DNA of 64,000 nucleotides from Segatella copri DSM 18205 (GTDB taxonomy: Bacteria; Bacteroidota; Bacteroidia; Bacteroidales; Bacteroidaceae), in assembly GCF_025151535.1 (NCBI RefSeq), contig NZ_CP102288.1, forward strand, positions 2,489,501-2,553,500, written 5' to 3'. This document shows, piece after piece, positions 26,427 through 35,374 of this stretch. The translations under genes and the position numbers were made by a program. Positions within the stretch are counted from its first letter, which is position 1; each line of letters begins with the position of its first letter. The notes beneath the pieces are model-generated. The model searched no databases. It worked only from the letters and a program-made list of their open reading frames with translations, and had not been told where the DNA came from.

Positions 26427-27119
26427 CTAGAGCAGTTTCTTTGGCATCTTAGCCACGAAATCCTTGAGATAGAAAGGCACGAAATATGCCACATCTTCGA
26501 ACTTGCCCTCTACAAAACGCTTCTCTGCCAGCGGAGCCATATTCTTAGCCAAAGGCTCAATGCCCTCTACGAGGTGAGCATTCGGATGGTTGATGGTCTC
26601 CATACACTTGGCAGCGCCATTTCCGAAGAAGTATACATGATGCTGGTCCAGATATTCCTTGTAGGTATCAGCATCCACAATATCAGCCTGAATAGGGCGA
26701 ACCACCTTCAGGGCGCGGTCGAGCACTTCGGCATATACCTCCATGCGGCGGGCGTCGAGCATAGGTACGATGAGAGCGTCTTCCTCCTCAGGATGTTCGC
26801 CAAGCAATACAGGCACAGCCATCAGTTCGAGTGTTGGAACAGCGATGAGTTTCACACCGCGACCATAACAGATGCCCTTCGCCATACTCACACCGATACG
26901 CAATCCGGTATAGGAACCCGGACCGCAACTTACCGCCACAGCCTCCAGCGGAAGGCCATGAGAATCGAGGAAATCAAGAGCCTCATCTACAAACACACCC
27001 AACTTAACAGCATGGTTAGGACCTGTGTGATCTTCCTGGTTGAAAATCACCTGTCCACTATCACTAATTGCCACTGAGCACACGTCCGTACTCGTCTCAA
27101 TATTCAATATACACGACAT
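26427..27119 (-). CDS. tsaB: tRNA threonylcarbamoyladenosine protein TsaB
   Basis: Non-catalytic partner of TsaD in making t6A37 in tRNA. I chose the ATG at 27119 (MSCILNIETSTDVCSVAI), which matches the family start and gives 230 residues; the 14 extra codons upstream are not supported. The ASKHA-fold motif IETSTDVCSVAI and VAVSCGPGSYTGLRIGVSMA at about 66-85 are typical. A - strand TATATTTG at 27156-27149 is the likely promoter. Confidence 0.94.
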   Translation of the reverse strand: MSCILNIETSTDVCSVAISDSGQVIFNQEDHTGPNHAVKLGVFVDEALDFLDSHGLPLEAVAVSCGPGSYTGLRIGVSMAKGICYGRGVKLIAVPTLELMAVPVLLGEHPEEEDALIVPMLDARRMEVYAEVLDRALKVVRPIQADIVDADTYKEYLDQHHVYFFGNGAAKCMETINHPNAHLVEGIEPLAKNMAPLAEKRFVEGKFEDVAYFVPFYLKDFVAKMPKKLL

Positions 27120-27178
27120 AATTAAAAAATATATTCTTAAATAAGGTGCAAATATACTCATTTTCTCGCTTTTTTTTG

Positions 27179-27186
27179 TACTTTTG
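27179..27186 (+). promoter_or_regulatory. -7 element of the yicC promoter
   Basis: TACTTTTG, 24 bases before the chosen ATG. No clear TTTG -33 box. Confidence 0.5.
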
Positions 27187-27210
27187 CAGAAATTTAACGC
27201 GAAAGATTAT

Positions 27211-28089
27211 ATGATACAGTCAATGACAGGCTTCGGAAAAGCTACCGCGGCCTTTAAAACAAAGAAGATTAATGTAGAGATAAAGTCATTAAATAGCAAG
27301 ACGCTTGACCTCTCTACTCGTATTGCTCCGCTCTATAGAGAGAAGGAGATGGAAATCCGTCAGTATATCTCTAAAAATCTAGAAAGAGGCAAGGTTGACT
27401 TCGCCATCTGGATTGATAAGGATGCTACTACAGATGCCACTCCTATCAATGCGGCGCTTGTACAGAATTATTACCAGCAAATCAAGAAGATTTCGGCTGA
27501 AACAGGCATTCCTGAGCCAACCGACTGGTACAGCACTCTGTTGCGTCTTCCGGATGTAACAACGAAGACGGATGTGGAAGAATTGACCGATGAGGAGTGG
27601 GAAGTGGCAAAAAATGCAATTTGCGAGGCTGTGAACCATCTCGTTGCCTTCCGCAAGCAGGAAGGAGCCGCTCTTCAGAAGAAATTCACAGAGAAGGTGG
27701 ATAACATCCAGACTCTCCTGGCTAGCATCGAACCATACGAGAAGGCTCGCGTGGAGAAGATCAGACAGAACATCGTTAACGGCCTGCAGCAGATTCCAAA
27801 TGTGGATTACGACAAGAACCGCCTGGAGCAGGAACTCATCTACTACATCGAGAAGCTCGACATCAGCGAGGAGAAGCAGCGCCTTGCCAACCACCTGAAG
27901 TATTTCCGCGAGACCATGAATGAGGAAGGTCATGGTGTAGGAAAGAAACTCGGTTTCATCGCACAGGAAATGGGACGTGAAATCAACACCACCGGCTCTA
28001 AGAGCAACCAGGCTGAAATGCAGAACATCGTGGTGAAGATGAAGGACGAACTGGAGCAGATCAAGGAGCAGGTGCTGAATGCTCTCTAA
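27211..28089 (+). CDS. yicC: YicC-family endoribonuclease-like protein
   Basis: A YicC-type RNA-processing protein. The ATG at 27211 (MIQSMTGFGKA) matches the conserved start; the frame continues nine codons upstream through the promoter. The N-terminal domain, about 1-160, has INVEIKSLNSKTLDLSTRI. The C-terminal DUF1732 part has EEGHGVGKKLGFIAQEMGRE and ends NIVVKMKDELEQIKEQVLN. At 292 residues it is standard. The gmk gene follows, a common pairing. Confidence 0.94.
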   Translation: MIQSMTGFGKATAAFKTKKINVEIKSLNSKTLDLSTRIAPLYREKEMEIRQYISKNLERGKVDFAIWIDKDATTDATPINAALVQNYYQQIKKISAETGIPEPTDWYSTLLRLPDVTTKTDVEELTDEEWEVAKNAICEAVNHLVAFRKQEGAALQKKFTEKVDNIQTLLASIEPYEKARVEKIRQNIVNGLQQIPNVDYDKNRLEQELIYYIEKLDISEEKQRLANHLKYFRETMNEEGHGVGKKLGFIAQEMGREINTTGSKSNQAEMQNIVVKMKDELEQIKEQVLNAL

Positions 28090-28164
28090 ACAAGAGACAG
28101 GCACCTTCTCTCTCCCCGAGAGCCGCCTCAAAAGCCCCCTCAAGTGGCGTTTTTGAAAGCCTCG

Positions 28165-28200
28165 CCCCCGTTCCAGGCGATTCTATCGCCTGTCCAAAAA
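28165..28200. repeat. Dispersed hairpin repeat, copy 2
   Basis: CCCCCGTTCCA, then GGCGAT-TCT-ATCGCC, TGTCC and AAAAA, between yicC and gmk. It differs from copy 1 by two bases. Confidence 0.85.
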
Positions 28201-28241
28201 GCCCCCTATCAAACAGCAAATAAAGAAAAGAAGAATAAAAA

Positions 28242-28817
28242 ATGAAGAACGGATTGTTAATTTTCAGCGCCCCATCGGGCAGCGGTAAGAGCACCATCGT
28301 AAACTGGCTGATGAAAGAGCACCCGGAATTGAAGCTGGCTTTCTCTATCAGCTGCACCTCTCGTGCTCCGCGCGGTACAGAACAGAATGGTGTAGAGTAT
28401 TTCTTCCTCTCTCCAGAGGAATTCAAGGCTAAGATTGAGGCTGACGAGTTCCTGGAGTATGAGGAGGTTTACCAGGACAGATTCTACGGCACCCTGAAGT
28501 CACAGGTAGAAAACCAGCTTACCAAGGGCGAGTCGGTGATTTTCGATATTGACGTGAAGGGTGGTGTAAACATCAAGAAGTTTTATGGCAAGCGTGCCTT
28601 GAGCATCTTTGTCCAGCCACCTTCGGTAGAGGAATTGCGCCGCCGTCTGGTTGGCCGCAATACTGATGCGCCTGAGGTGATTGAGCAGCGCCTTGCCAAG
28701 GCAAGCTATGAGTTGACCTTCGCCCCTCAGTTTGACCACGTGGTCGTAAACGATGACTTGGAGAAGGCTCAGCAGGAGGTTTATCAGCTCGTCAAGACCT
28801 TCCTAGACGCAGAGTAA
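28242..28817 (+). CDS. gmk: Guanylate kinase
   Basis: Phosphorylates GMP to GDP. At 191 residues it is standard. P-loop APSGSGKST at 10-18; GMP-binding SCTSRAPRG and EYFFLSPEEF follow; the lid has RLVGRNTDAPEVIEQRL. It is in the run with yicC and nadD, separated by repeat-bearing gaps of about 150 bp. Confidence 0.97.
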   Translation: MKNGLLIFSAPSGSGKSTIVNWLMKEHPELKLAFSISCTSRAPRGTEQNGVEYFFLSPEEFKAKIEADEFLEYEEVYQDRFYGTLKSQVENQLTKGESVIFDIDVKGGVNIKKFYGKRALSIFVQPPSVEELRRRLVGRNTDAPEVIEQRLAKASYELTFAPQFDHVVVNDDLEKAQQEVYQLVKTFLDAE

Positions 28818-28879
28818 AAGCTAGCAAGCAGCCCCAGCCCAGGCCGAAAACACCCCCCTGCCGCAAGCAGAAAGCAGCC

Positions 28880-28910
28880 CCCCGTTCCAGGCGATTCCAT
28901 CGCCTGTCCA
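28880..28910. repeat. Dispersed hairpin repeat, copy 3
   Basis: CCCCGTTCCA, then GGCGAT-TCC-ATCGCC and TGTCC, between gmk and nadD. Confidence 0.85.
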
Positions 28911-28964
28911 AAACCAGGCCTCAACAGCTAGCTCCCCATAACTCCCAAATAAGAAGAATAAGAA

Positions 28965-29537
28965 ATGAAGAAGGTAGGAATCTTTGGCGGTAGCTTCAAC
29001 CCCATCCATACGGGCCATATCGCATTGGCGAAAAGCCTTTGCGAGAAGGCCTGCCTGGATGAGGTGTGGTTCATGGTTTCGCCCATGAACCCATTCAAGA
29101 AGACCGCTACCGACTTGCTCGACGACCAGCTGCGCCTGGAAATGGTAGAAAAAGCGCTGGAGCACGAGCCACAACTGAAGGCATGCGACTATGAGTTCCG
29201 CCTGCCTAAGCCATCTTATACCTGGCACACGCTGCAAGCCATCAGCAAGGATTACCCGGAAAATGAGTTCACCCTGCTGATTGGTGGCGACAACTGGGCT
29301 GCTTTCGACAAGTGGTACCACCACGACGACATTCTAGCACACTATCCCATCGTGGTTTATCCACGCCAGGGAGCCTGCATAGGCAATGTGCCAGAAGGCG
29401 TTACCATCGTAGAAACTCCACTGCTCAACATCAGCAGCACGGAAATCAGAAAGCGTATCAAAGAGGAGGAAAGCATCAGGGGAATGATGCCGGAATGCAT
29501 CGAGCAACTGGCTGTCAGAAACTACAGGCAGCTCTAA
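28965..29537 (+). CDS. nadD: Nicotinate-nucleotide adenylyltransferase
   Basis: Adenylates nicotinate mononucleotide in NAD synthesis. At 190 residues it is standard. The N-terminal nucleotidyltransferase motif GGSFNPIHTGHI is at about 7-18, and ISSTEIRKRI near the C-terminus completes the site. It is the last housekeeping gene before the cell-surface region; the gap to the next gene is 55 bp. Confidence 0.97.
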   Translation: MKKVGIFGGSFNPIHTGHIALAKSLCEKACLDEVWFMVSPMNPFKKTATDLLDDQLRLEMVEKALEHEPQLKACDYEFRLPKPSYTWHTLQAISKDYPENEFTLLIGGDNWAAFDKWYHHDDILAHYPIVVYPRQGACIGNVPEGVTIVETPLLNISSTEIRKRIKEEESIRGMMPECIEQLAVRNYRQL

Positions 29538-29592
29538 GCATCCCTCTCTCCGAAAACGCTTAAAATCATATTTAAACAACAAACAGCAAAAA

Positions 29593-31500
29593 ATGAGTTG
29601 GAAAGAAATCATTAAGAAGTGTCTGAACGTGGCTTCTGCGCCGATTCGCAGAAATGCCAACTTCTTTGTGTTCATGTACCTGCTGGGCATGATCAGTTCT
29701 ATCGTGACTACACCTGCCAAGGGGACTTTATACGACAACCTGTTTCTGGAACTCTTTGTCGACCTCTATGTGGTGTGTGCCGTTATCGCCATCTTCCCCA
29801 AGAAGGTGCGCTGGGGTCTGCGTGCCGTACTATACCTTATATTATATAGTACAGCTGCCGCCGACACCTATTGCTACGTGAATTTCGGCTCTACGCTCAA
29901 CCCTTCTATGCTGATGCTGGTGGGCGAGACCAACAGTTCGGAGGCTAGCAGTTTCCTCTCAGCCCTCATCTCTGCCGAAGTTCTCTTCAGTAGTGTGGGC
30001 TGGATTCTGCTTCTCGCTCTCATCCAGATTCTCATCGCCATCTTCCGCAAGCAACTCATCAAGCTATACGTTTTCATCATTACCGTTCTGGAGTTGGCTT
30101 CTGTCAAGAAACGGCTGATGGCTATCCCCCGCATGACTGCAGCCATGCCTGCCAGCTTCGGAATCCTATGCCTCATCATCTTCATCATAGGATGCTGCAC
30201 CTCCTGGCACAACAAGACGGCTTACCATAAACTCATGAATGGTAGAACGATAGGCGAAGTAGAGCATATCCTGACAGAAAAGGATCATGCTGTTCTCTAT
30301 CTGCCTGTCTACCGACTCCAATTCAGTATCTATGCCAACCAGCTGGCTGCGCATCAGATTACCCAACTCATTCATGCCGCCCACGAAGTGAAGGTTGACA
30401 GTTGCAGCTACCGTTCGCCAAACATCGTACTGATTATCGGCGAAAGCTTCGGCCGACATCATTCCCAGCAGTACGGCTATTTTATGGATACCACTCCACA
30501 GCAGGTAGCCTTGGAGAAATCGCGCAAGCTCACCAAGTTTACCGATGTGGTAACCTGCTGGAACCTGACCAGTTTCGTTTTCAAGAACATGCTCTCTACC
30601 CATGTGGTAGGCGAGAAAGGCGAATGGTGCGACTATCCGCTCTTCCCTGAAGTGTTCCGAAAGGCAGGCTACAACGTAACCTTCATCACCAACGAATTCC
30701 TGCCACAGGCAAAGGAGGCGGTTTACGACTTCAGCGGCGGTTTCTTCCTGAACAACCCGGAACTGAGCAAACTTCAGTTTGACCATCGCAACACCCAACT
30801 CCACGACCTGGACGACGGACTGCTGAAGGATTATGATGACAGTCTGAAGAACTTCCAGAAGGAGCACAACCTCACCATCTTCCACCTGATGGGCCAGCAT
30901 GTAAACTATAAGCAGCGCTACCGCACAAAGCAAGCCCGGTTCTGGGCAAGCAGTTATGAAGACAAGCGCCCTGAACTGACCAATGCCCAGCGCAAGATGC
31001 TGAGTCATTACGATAACGCCACCCTTTACAACGACTCTATCGTAGCCCAGATAGTGAAGCGGTTCCAAAAGCAGGATGCCATCGTCATCTACGTGCCCGA
31101 CCATGGCGAGGAATGCTACGAAGAGAACCGTGGCTTCATCTGCCGTAACCATTCTGCAGAAATCGACTGGCCGCTGGCTCACTATGAGTTTGAAATTCCG
31201 TTCTGGATATACTGTTCGCCAAAATATATCAGGAACCACCGCGACATTTACCGTCAGATACGCAAGGCTAAGGACAAGCGCTTCATGACCGATGCTCTGC
31301 CTCATCTCCTGCTGTATCTGGCTGGCATTGAGACACCTACCTATAAGGAGGAATATAACATCCTGAGTCTGAAATATGACGAGATGCGACCACGTATCCT
31401 CAAAAACTCTGCCGATTACGACAAACTTCGTGATGCGCATCTGGAAAAGATAAAAAAGGAAGAAAGTAAAAAGGTAATAAAGAAAGAAAGGAGAAACTGA
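29593..31500 (+). CDS. Phosphoethanolamine transferase-like membrane protein
   Basis: An EptA/CptA-type enzyme that probably adds phosphoethanolamine to lipid A or a core sugar. The N-terminal third holds about five membrane segments (22-200). The periplasmic sulfatase-fold domain starts NIVLIIGESFGRHHSQQYGY (about 275-295); CWNLTSFVFKNMLST holds the likely Thr nucleophile. YVPDHGEECYEENRG gives the distal metal ligands. At 635 residues it is somewhat longer than EptA. The Lys/Glu-rich tail is cytoplasm-like. The next gene starts 2 bp after the stop. Confidence 0.88.
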   Translation: MSWKEIIKKCLNVASAPIRRNANFFVFMYLLGMISSIVTTPAKGTLYDNLFLELFVDLYVVCAVIAIFPKKVRWGLRAVLYLILYSTAAADTYCYVNFGSTLNPSMLMLVGETNSSEASSFLSALISAEVLFSSVGWILLLALIQILIAIFRKQLIKLYVFIITVLELASVKKRLMAIPRMTAAMPASFGILCLIIFIIGCCTSWHNKTAYHKLMNGRTIGEVEHILTEKDHAVLYLPVYRLQFSIYANQLAAHQITQLIHAAHEVKVDSCSYRSPNIVLIIGESFGRHHSQQYGYFMDTTPQQVALEKSRKLTKFTDVVTCWNLTSFVFKNMLSTHVVGEKGEWCDYPLFPEVFRKAGYNVTFITNEFLPQAKEAVYDFSGGFFLNNPELSKLQFDHRNTQLHDLDDGLLKDYDDSLKNFQKEHNLTIFHLMGQHVNYKQRYRTKQARFWASSYEDKRPELTNAQRKMLSHYDNATLYNDSIVAQIVKRFQKQDAIVIYVPDHGEECYEENRGFICRNHSAEIDWPLAHYEFEIPFWIYCSPKYIRNHRDIYRQIRKAKDKRFMTDALPHLLLYLAGIETPTYKEEYNILSLKYDEMRPRILKNSADYDKLRDAHLEKIKKEESKKVIKKERRN

Positions 31501-31502
31501 TT

Positions 31503-32648
31503 ATGAATAGTGCTATTCTATCACGCCCGGCATGCAATGCCCTGAGAGGACTCGCCATCATCGGCATCTTCTTGCATAACTACTGCCATTGGCTGGGACC
31601 TATCGTCAAGGAGAACGAGTATCAATACTTCCAGCACAATGTTGACTGGCTGAACCAGGTAATGGTCAGCATGGACCTCAACCTGCCTGTGCACCTGCTC
31701 TCGTTCTTCGGCCATTACGGTGTGCCCGTATTCCTCTTTCTGAGTGCTTACGGACTAGTGATGAAATATGAGGCTAAACCTCATCTCTCTACCGAACAGC
31801 AGACCAGAATGTACAACATCTCGGGCAAGAAACTTACAGGAAGCATCAACTGGCGCGAACCGCTCCACTTTATCCGCTATCACTATCTGAAACTCTTCAA
31901 GATGATGATAGTAGGTTTCGTGGCATTCACGATGCTCGACCTTATCACGCCTGGCTCTCACCACTATGCAGCGCTCGACATCGTTGCGATGCTGGGCATG
32001 TTCAATAATGTATTGCCAAATCCGGATAACATCATCTGGCCGGGTCCGTACTGGTTCTTCGGTCTGATGCTGCAACTTTACATCGTCTATCGACTGCTGC
32101 TCTATCGCCGCCATTGGGGATGGACCGTAGGATTGATGGCCATCTGCATCGTCATCCAGCTCCTCCTGGGCTTTGACAATCCGGAGAGTGAAGTGATGAA
32201 CCGCTACCGCTACAACTTTATGGGCGGCATGCTGCCATTCGGTTTGGGCATCCTCTATGCCCGCTATGGCGAGAAGATTCTGATGACCTTCCATTCGCCT
32301 ATCACCAACTTCTTTGGCTGCATCTTCTGTCTGTCGCTTATCTACAGTCTGAGCGGCAGCATGGTTGGCTGGACCTTCGTGCCTTTCTTCTTCTGTCTGG
32401 TGAGCGTATTGGTAGCCGACCTTCTTCAGAATATCAGCTGGTTATCAGGTCTTTACAAGGTATTAGAGTGGATGGGCAGCATCTCCGCCGCCCTCTTCGT
32501 ATGCCACCCTATCACCCGCAAGATATTCATCCCTATCAGCCGTCAGGGCGACATCTATGCCGGCCTGCTCCTCTACATCATATCGAGCATCTGTCTGGCA
32601 TGGCTCTTCACCCAACTGATGAAGAAGATTCCAAATCCGAAATATTAA
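31503..32648 (+). CDS. Membrane acyltransferase (AT3 family) 1
   Basis: An integral-membrane O-acyltransferase of the AT3 family. The catalytic His lies in LAIIGIFLHNYCHW at about 19-32, and PVFLFLSAYGLVMKYE follows. About ten membrane segments fill the rest. At 381 residues it is of family length. Tight spacing after the phosphoethanolamine-transferase gene and 9 bp before a second AT3 gene show one operon. The acceptor is probably a surface glycan or lipid A; not determinable. Confidence 0.85.
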   Translation: MNSAILSRPACNALRGLAIIGIFLHNYCHWLGPIVKENEYQYFQHNVDWLNQVMVSMDLNLPVHLLSFFGHYGVPVFLFLSAYGLVMKYEAKPHLSTEQQTRMYNISGKKLTGSINWREPLHFIRYHYLKLFKMMIVGFVAFTMLDLITPGSHHYAALDIVAMLGMFNNVLPNPDNIIWPGPYWFFGLMLQLYIVYRLLLYRRHWGWTVGLMAICIVIQLLLGFDNPESEVMNRYRYNFMGGMLPFGLGILYARYGEKILMTFHSPITNFFGCIFCLSLIYSLSGSMVGWTFVPFFFCLVSVLVADLLQNISWLSGLYKVLEWMGSISAALFVCHPITRKIFIPISRQGDIYAGLLLYIISSICLAWLFTQLMKKIPNPKY

Positions 32649-32657
32649 AAGAAAATC

Positions 32658-33662
32658 ATGAAGATAAAAGATATAGAACTGGCGAATATCAGCCGGTTTC
32701 GCGGCGAGTTGATGGGAGCAGCCATGCTGTTCATCATCCTCTTTCATGTGGCATTGCCTAGAGAAGATGCCTTTTTCGGGCTTCGCAGAATGGGCAATGT
32801 CGGTGTAGACATGTTCCTCTTTCTCAGCGGAATAGGTCTCTGGTTCTCGTGGATGAAGAATCCTTCTGCCAAGCATTTCTTCATCCGCCGTTATCTGCGC
32901 ATCTACCCTACCTGGCTCATCATAGCCTGCCTCTTCTATATCCCTTCTTTCCAGGGAGGAAGCACCTGGAACTGGATCTATCTCTTTGGAGAGATAACCA
33001 TCAACTGGGGGTTCTGGCTGCATGATGAGCTCAACTTCTGGTACATCCCGGCTACGATGATGCTCTATCTCTTTGCCCCTGCCTACATGGAACTCATCAG
33101 GCGCCATCCTATCTACCGCTGGCTGCCGGTGGTGATGATTATGTGGTGCATCCTGGTACAATATGTCACCCCAATACATCAGGCTGTAGGACACCTGGAG
33201 ATTTTCTGGAGCCGCGTGCCTATCTTCTTCATCGGCATCAACATGGGTGAGATGGTAAGACAGAAACAGACGCTCGACGGTGCTTCGATATGGATGATAT
33301 GGCTCATGTTCCTGATGACGCTGCTGGCGAGCATCTTCCTGGAACAGGAGAAGCATGGCATGTTTCCGCTCTTCCTGGAACGCATGCTCTATATCCCGCT
33401 TACCATCACCAGCATCCTGCTGCTGAACCGCATCTTCCACCGCACACCGAGCTGGTTCAACAAGGGGGTCATGTTTGTGGGAGCACTGAGTCTGGAGTGT
33501 TATCTGCTCCATATCCACTTCGTGCTGAAATACATAGAGCCGCATCACTTGGGCTATTGGCCTACTTTCTTCATCTGCATAGGCATCACCCTGCCTGCAG
33601 CATGGATTCTGAGCAAGATAGCCGGATGGATTTCTAAAGAGTTAGCTAAGTTTATCAAGTAA
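32658..33662 (+). CDS. Membrane acyltransferase (AT3 family) 2
   Basis: A second AT3-type membrane acyltransferase, 334 residues. Catalytic motif at ELMGAAMLFIILFHVALP, then GVDMFLFLSGIGLWFSW and R-R-Y-L-R-I-Y-P-T. Hydrophobic segments continue to the C-terminus. It is similar in layout but not in sequence to its neighbour, so it is a distinct acyltransferase and not a recent duplicate. Confidence 0.85.
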   Translation: MKIKDIELANISRFRGELMGAAMLFIILFHVALPREDAFFGLRRMGNVGVDMFLFLSGIGLWFSWMKNPSAKHFFIRRYLRIYPTWLIIACLFYIPSFQGGSTWNWIYLFGEITINWGFWLHDELNFWYIPATMMLYLFAPAYMELIRRHPIYRWLPVVMIMWCILVQYVTPIHQAVGHLEIFWSRVPIFFIGINMGEMVRQKQTLDGASIWMIWLMFLMTLLASIFLEQEKHGMFPLFLERMLYIPLTITSILLLNRIFHRTPSWFNKGVMFVGALSLECYLLHIHFVLKYIEPHHLGYWPTFFICIGITLPAAWILSKIAGWISKELAKFIK

Positions 33663-33697
33663 AAAGGAGTTTATTTATTAAGAAAAATAGGAGTTTT

Positions 33698-34603
33698 ATG
33701 AACGAGAATAAATTGGAAGACAGTAAAGGTTTTGCTGCGCTGCTGCGACTGGTTCGCCCGAAGCAATGGATCAAGAATAGCTTTATCTTCTTACCGCTGT
33801 TCTTTGGCGGCGCCCTGTTGCATACAGATGCCCTGCTGGCGGGTCTGATTACTTTCTTCGCCTACAGTTTTGCCGCATCGAGCATCTATTGTTTCAACGA
33901 TATCTATGATGTGGAGGCCGACCGCCGCCACCCTGTCAAGTGCCATCGTCCGATAGCATCGGGGGCGGTCAGCATCAAGCAGGCATACGGACTGATGTTC
34001 CTGATGTTTGCCCTCTCTATGGGTATATGCAGCCTGCTCGGATCATGGGAGACGATGGGAATCATCATTTTCTATTGGCTTCTGAATCTCGGCTACTGCG
34101 CCAAATTCAAGCAATATGCTATCATCGATGTGTGTATCGTGGCTTTCGGTTTCGTACTCCGTCTGCTGGCAGGTGGTGTGGCTACGGGCATCGTACTCAG
34201 TAAGTGGATTGTGCTGATGACCTTCCTCATTACCCTCTTCATGAGTTTTGCCAAGCGCCGCGATGATGTGCTGCGCATGGAGAAGACGGGCGAGGCTCCC
34301 CGCAAGAATACCATCCGCTACAACCTCACCTTCATAAACCAGGCTATTACGATTACGGCTTCCGTAACCCTGGTATGTTACATCATGTATACGGTGAGTC
34401 CGGAGGTTATCGAGAATTTCCATACTGATTATCTCTATCTTACGAGTGTCTTTGTGCTGGTTGGTTTGCTGAGATACATCCAGATTGCTGTGGTAGACCA
34501 GAAGAGTGGTGATCCTACGAAGATTATCCTGCGCGACCGCATTACCCAGTTTATCGTGCTTGCCTGGTTGCTCTCCTTCCTGATCCTTATTTATATCGTA
34601 TAA
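33698..34603 (+). CDS. UbiA-type polyprenyl-phosphate phosphoribosyltransferase
   Basis: A membrane prenyltransferase of the UbiA fold most like the decaprenyl-phosphate phosphoribosyltransferase (Rv3806c) branch. RPKQWIKNSFIFLPLFFGG begins the first segment. The metal motif is NDIYDVEADRRHPVKCHRPI, and the second is SFAKRRDDVLRME, which typifies this branch. At 301 residues it has family length with about eight to nine membrane segments. It should link PRPP to a polyprenyl phosphate; the HAD phosphatase 4 bp downstream would remove the 5-phosphate. Confidence 0.85.
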   Translation: MNENKLEDSKGFAALLRLVRPKQWIKNSFIFLPLFFGGALLHTDALLAGLITFFAYSFAASSIYCFNDIYDVEADRRHPVKCHRPIASGAVSIKQAYGLMFLMFALSMGICSLLGSWETMGIIIFYWLLNLGYCAKFKQYAIIDVCIVAFGFVLRLLAGGVATGIVLSKWIVLMTFLITLFMSFAKRRDDVLRMEKTGEAPRKNTIRYNLTFINQAITITASVTLVCYIMYTVSPEVIENFHTDYLYLTSVFVLVGLLRYIQIAVVDQKSGDPTKIILRDRITQFIVLAWLLSFLILIYIV

Positions 34604-34607
34604 GAAA

Positions 34608-35252
34608 ATGAAGAAAAAATTATATTGTTTCGATTTCGACGGAACGCTGACAACAAGCGATACCCTGCTGGAATTCATCAGATATGCCAAGGGTACCGGT
34701 CGTTTTCTGATGGTTTTCCTGATGTACAGTCCGCTCCTGGTACTGATGAAGTTGCATCTTTTTCCCAACTGGAAGGCGAAGCAACTCATCTTTGCCCATC
34801 TCTTTGCCGGCATGCGTATCGAGAAGTTTGATGCGCTCTGCCGCGATTTTGCCGAAGAATACCAGCATCTGTTACGCCCCAAAGGTATTACGCTGGTACA
34901 CGAAGCCCTGGTTGCAGGTGCTCAGGTTTTCATCGTGAGTGCCAGCATCGACAATTGGGTCCGCCCGTTCTTTAAAGTTCGCGGCCTAGATGGAGTCAGG
35001 GTATTGGGTACTCAGATAGAAGTGATTGACGGTAGACTTACCGGCAAGTTCAAGAGCAACAACTGCTATGGCGAGGAAAAGGTGCATCGCATCTGCGAGG
35101 CACTGACCACCACTGCCGCCTATGCCTACGGTACCCCCTCATTATCTTTCGACCGCACGCAATATGATATTGAAGCATTTGGCGACAGCCGAGGCGACAA
35201 GGAGATGCTCGCCTTCGCCGATAAAGGTCATTACAAACCTTTCAGAATTTAG
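34608..35252 (+). CDS. HAD-IB family phosphatase
   Basis: A phosphatase of the HAD-IB (PSP-like) group. Motif I FDFDGTLTTSDTLLEF at residues 6-21, motif II VSASIDNWV at about 111-119, motif III/IV FGDSRGDKEML near 193-203. At 214 residues it is complete. Its start is 4 bp after the UbiA-type gene, so the pair is almost certainly translationally linked and works on the same lipid-linked phosphoribose. Confidence 0.9.
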   Translation: MKKKLYCFDFDGTLTTSDTLLEFIRYAKGTGRFLMVFLMYSPLLVLMKLHLFPNWKAKQLIFAHLFAGMRIEKFDALCRDFAEEYQHLLRPKGITLVHEALVAGAQVFIVSASIDNWVRPFFKVRGLDGVRVLGTQIEVIDGRLTGKFKSNNCYGEEKVHRICEALTTTAAYAYGTPSLSFDRTQYDIEAFGDSRGDKEMLAFADKGHYKPFRI

Positions 35253-35314
35253 AAACGCATAACGGAAGACAGGAAAGCCTAACGGAGTCGCGAACCATCT
35301 TGCCAAGTACCCAT

Positions 35315-35333
35315 ATACGGCGAAACGCCGTAT
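35315..35333. other. Hairpin in the gap before acyltransferase 3
   Basis: ATACGGCG-AAA-CGCCGTAT, a perfect 8-bp stem with no T-run. The gap also holds GCCTAACGGAGTC (35278), whose core recurs inverted at 55657-55670. Confidence 0.6.
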
Positions 35334-35374
35334 CCAGTATGCCAACTTACTGACTTACAATACATTAACTTGTT

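Noticed and set aside
30166..31440. 424-codon open frame on the - strand
   Set aside because: Antisense to the phosphoethanolamine-transferase-like gene, with no start signal or recognisable motif.
32463..33548. 361-codon open frame on the - strand
   Set aside because: Antisense to the second AT3 gene; His/Glu/Asp-rich composition is typical of a complement of membrane-protein codons.
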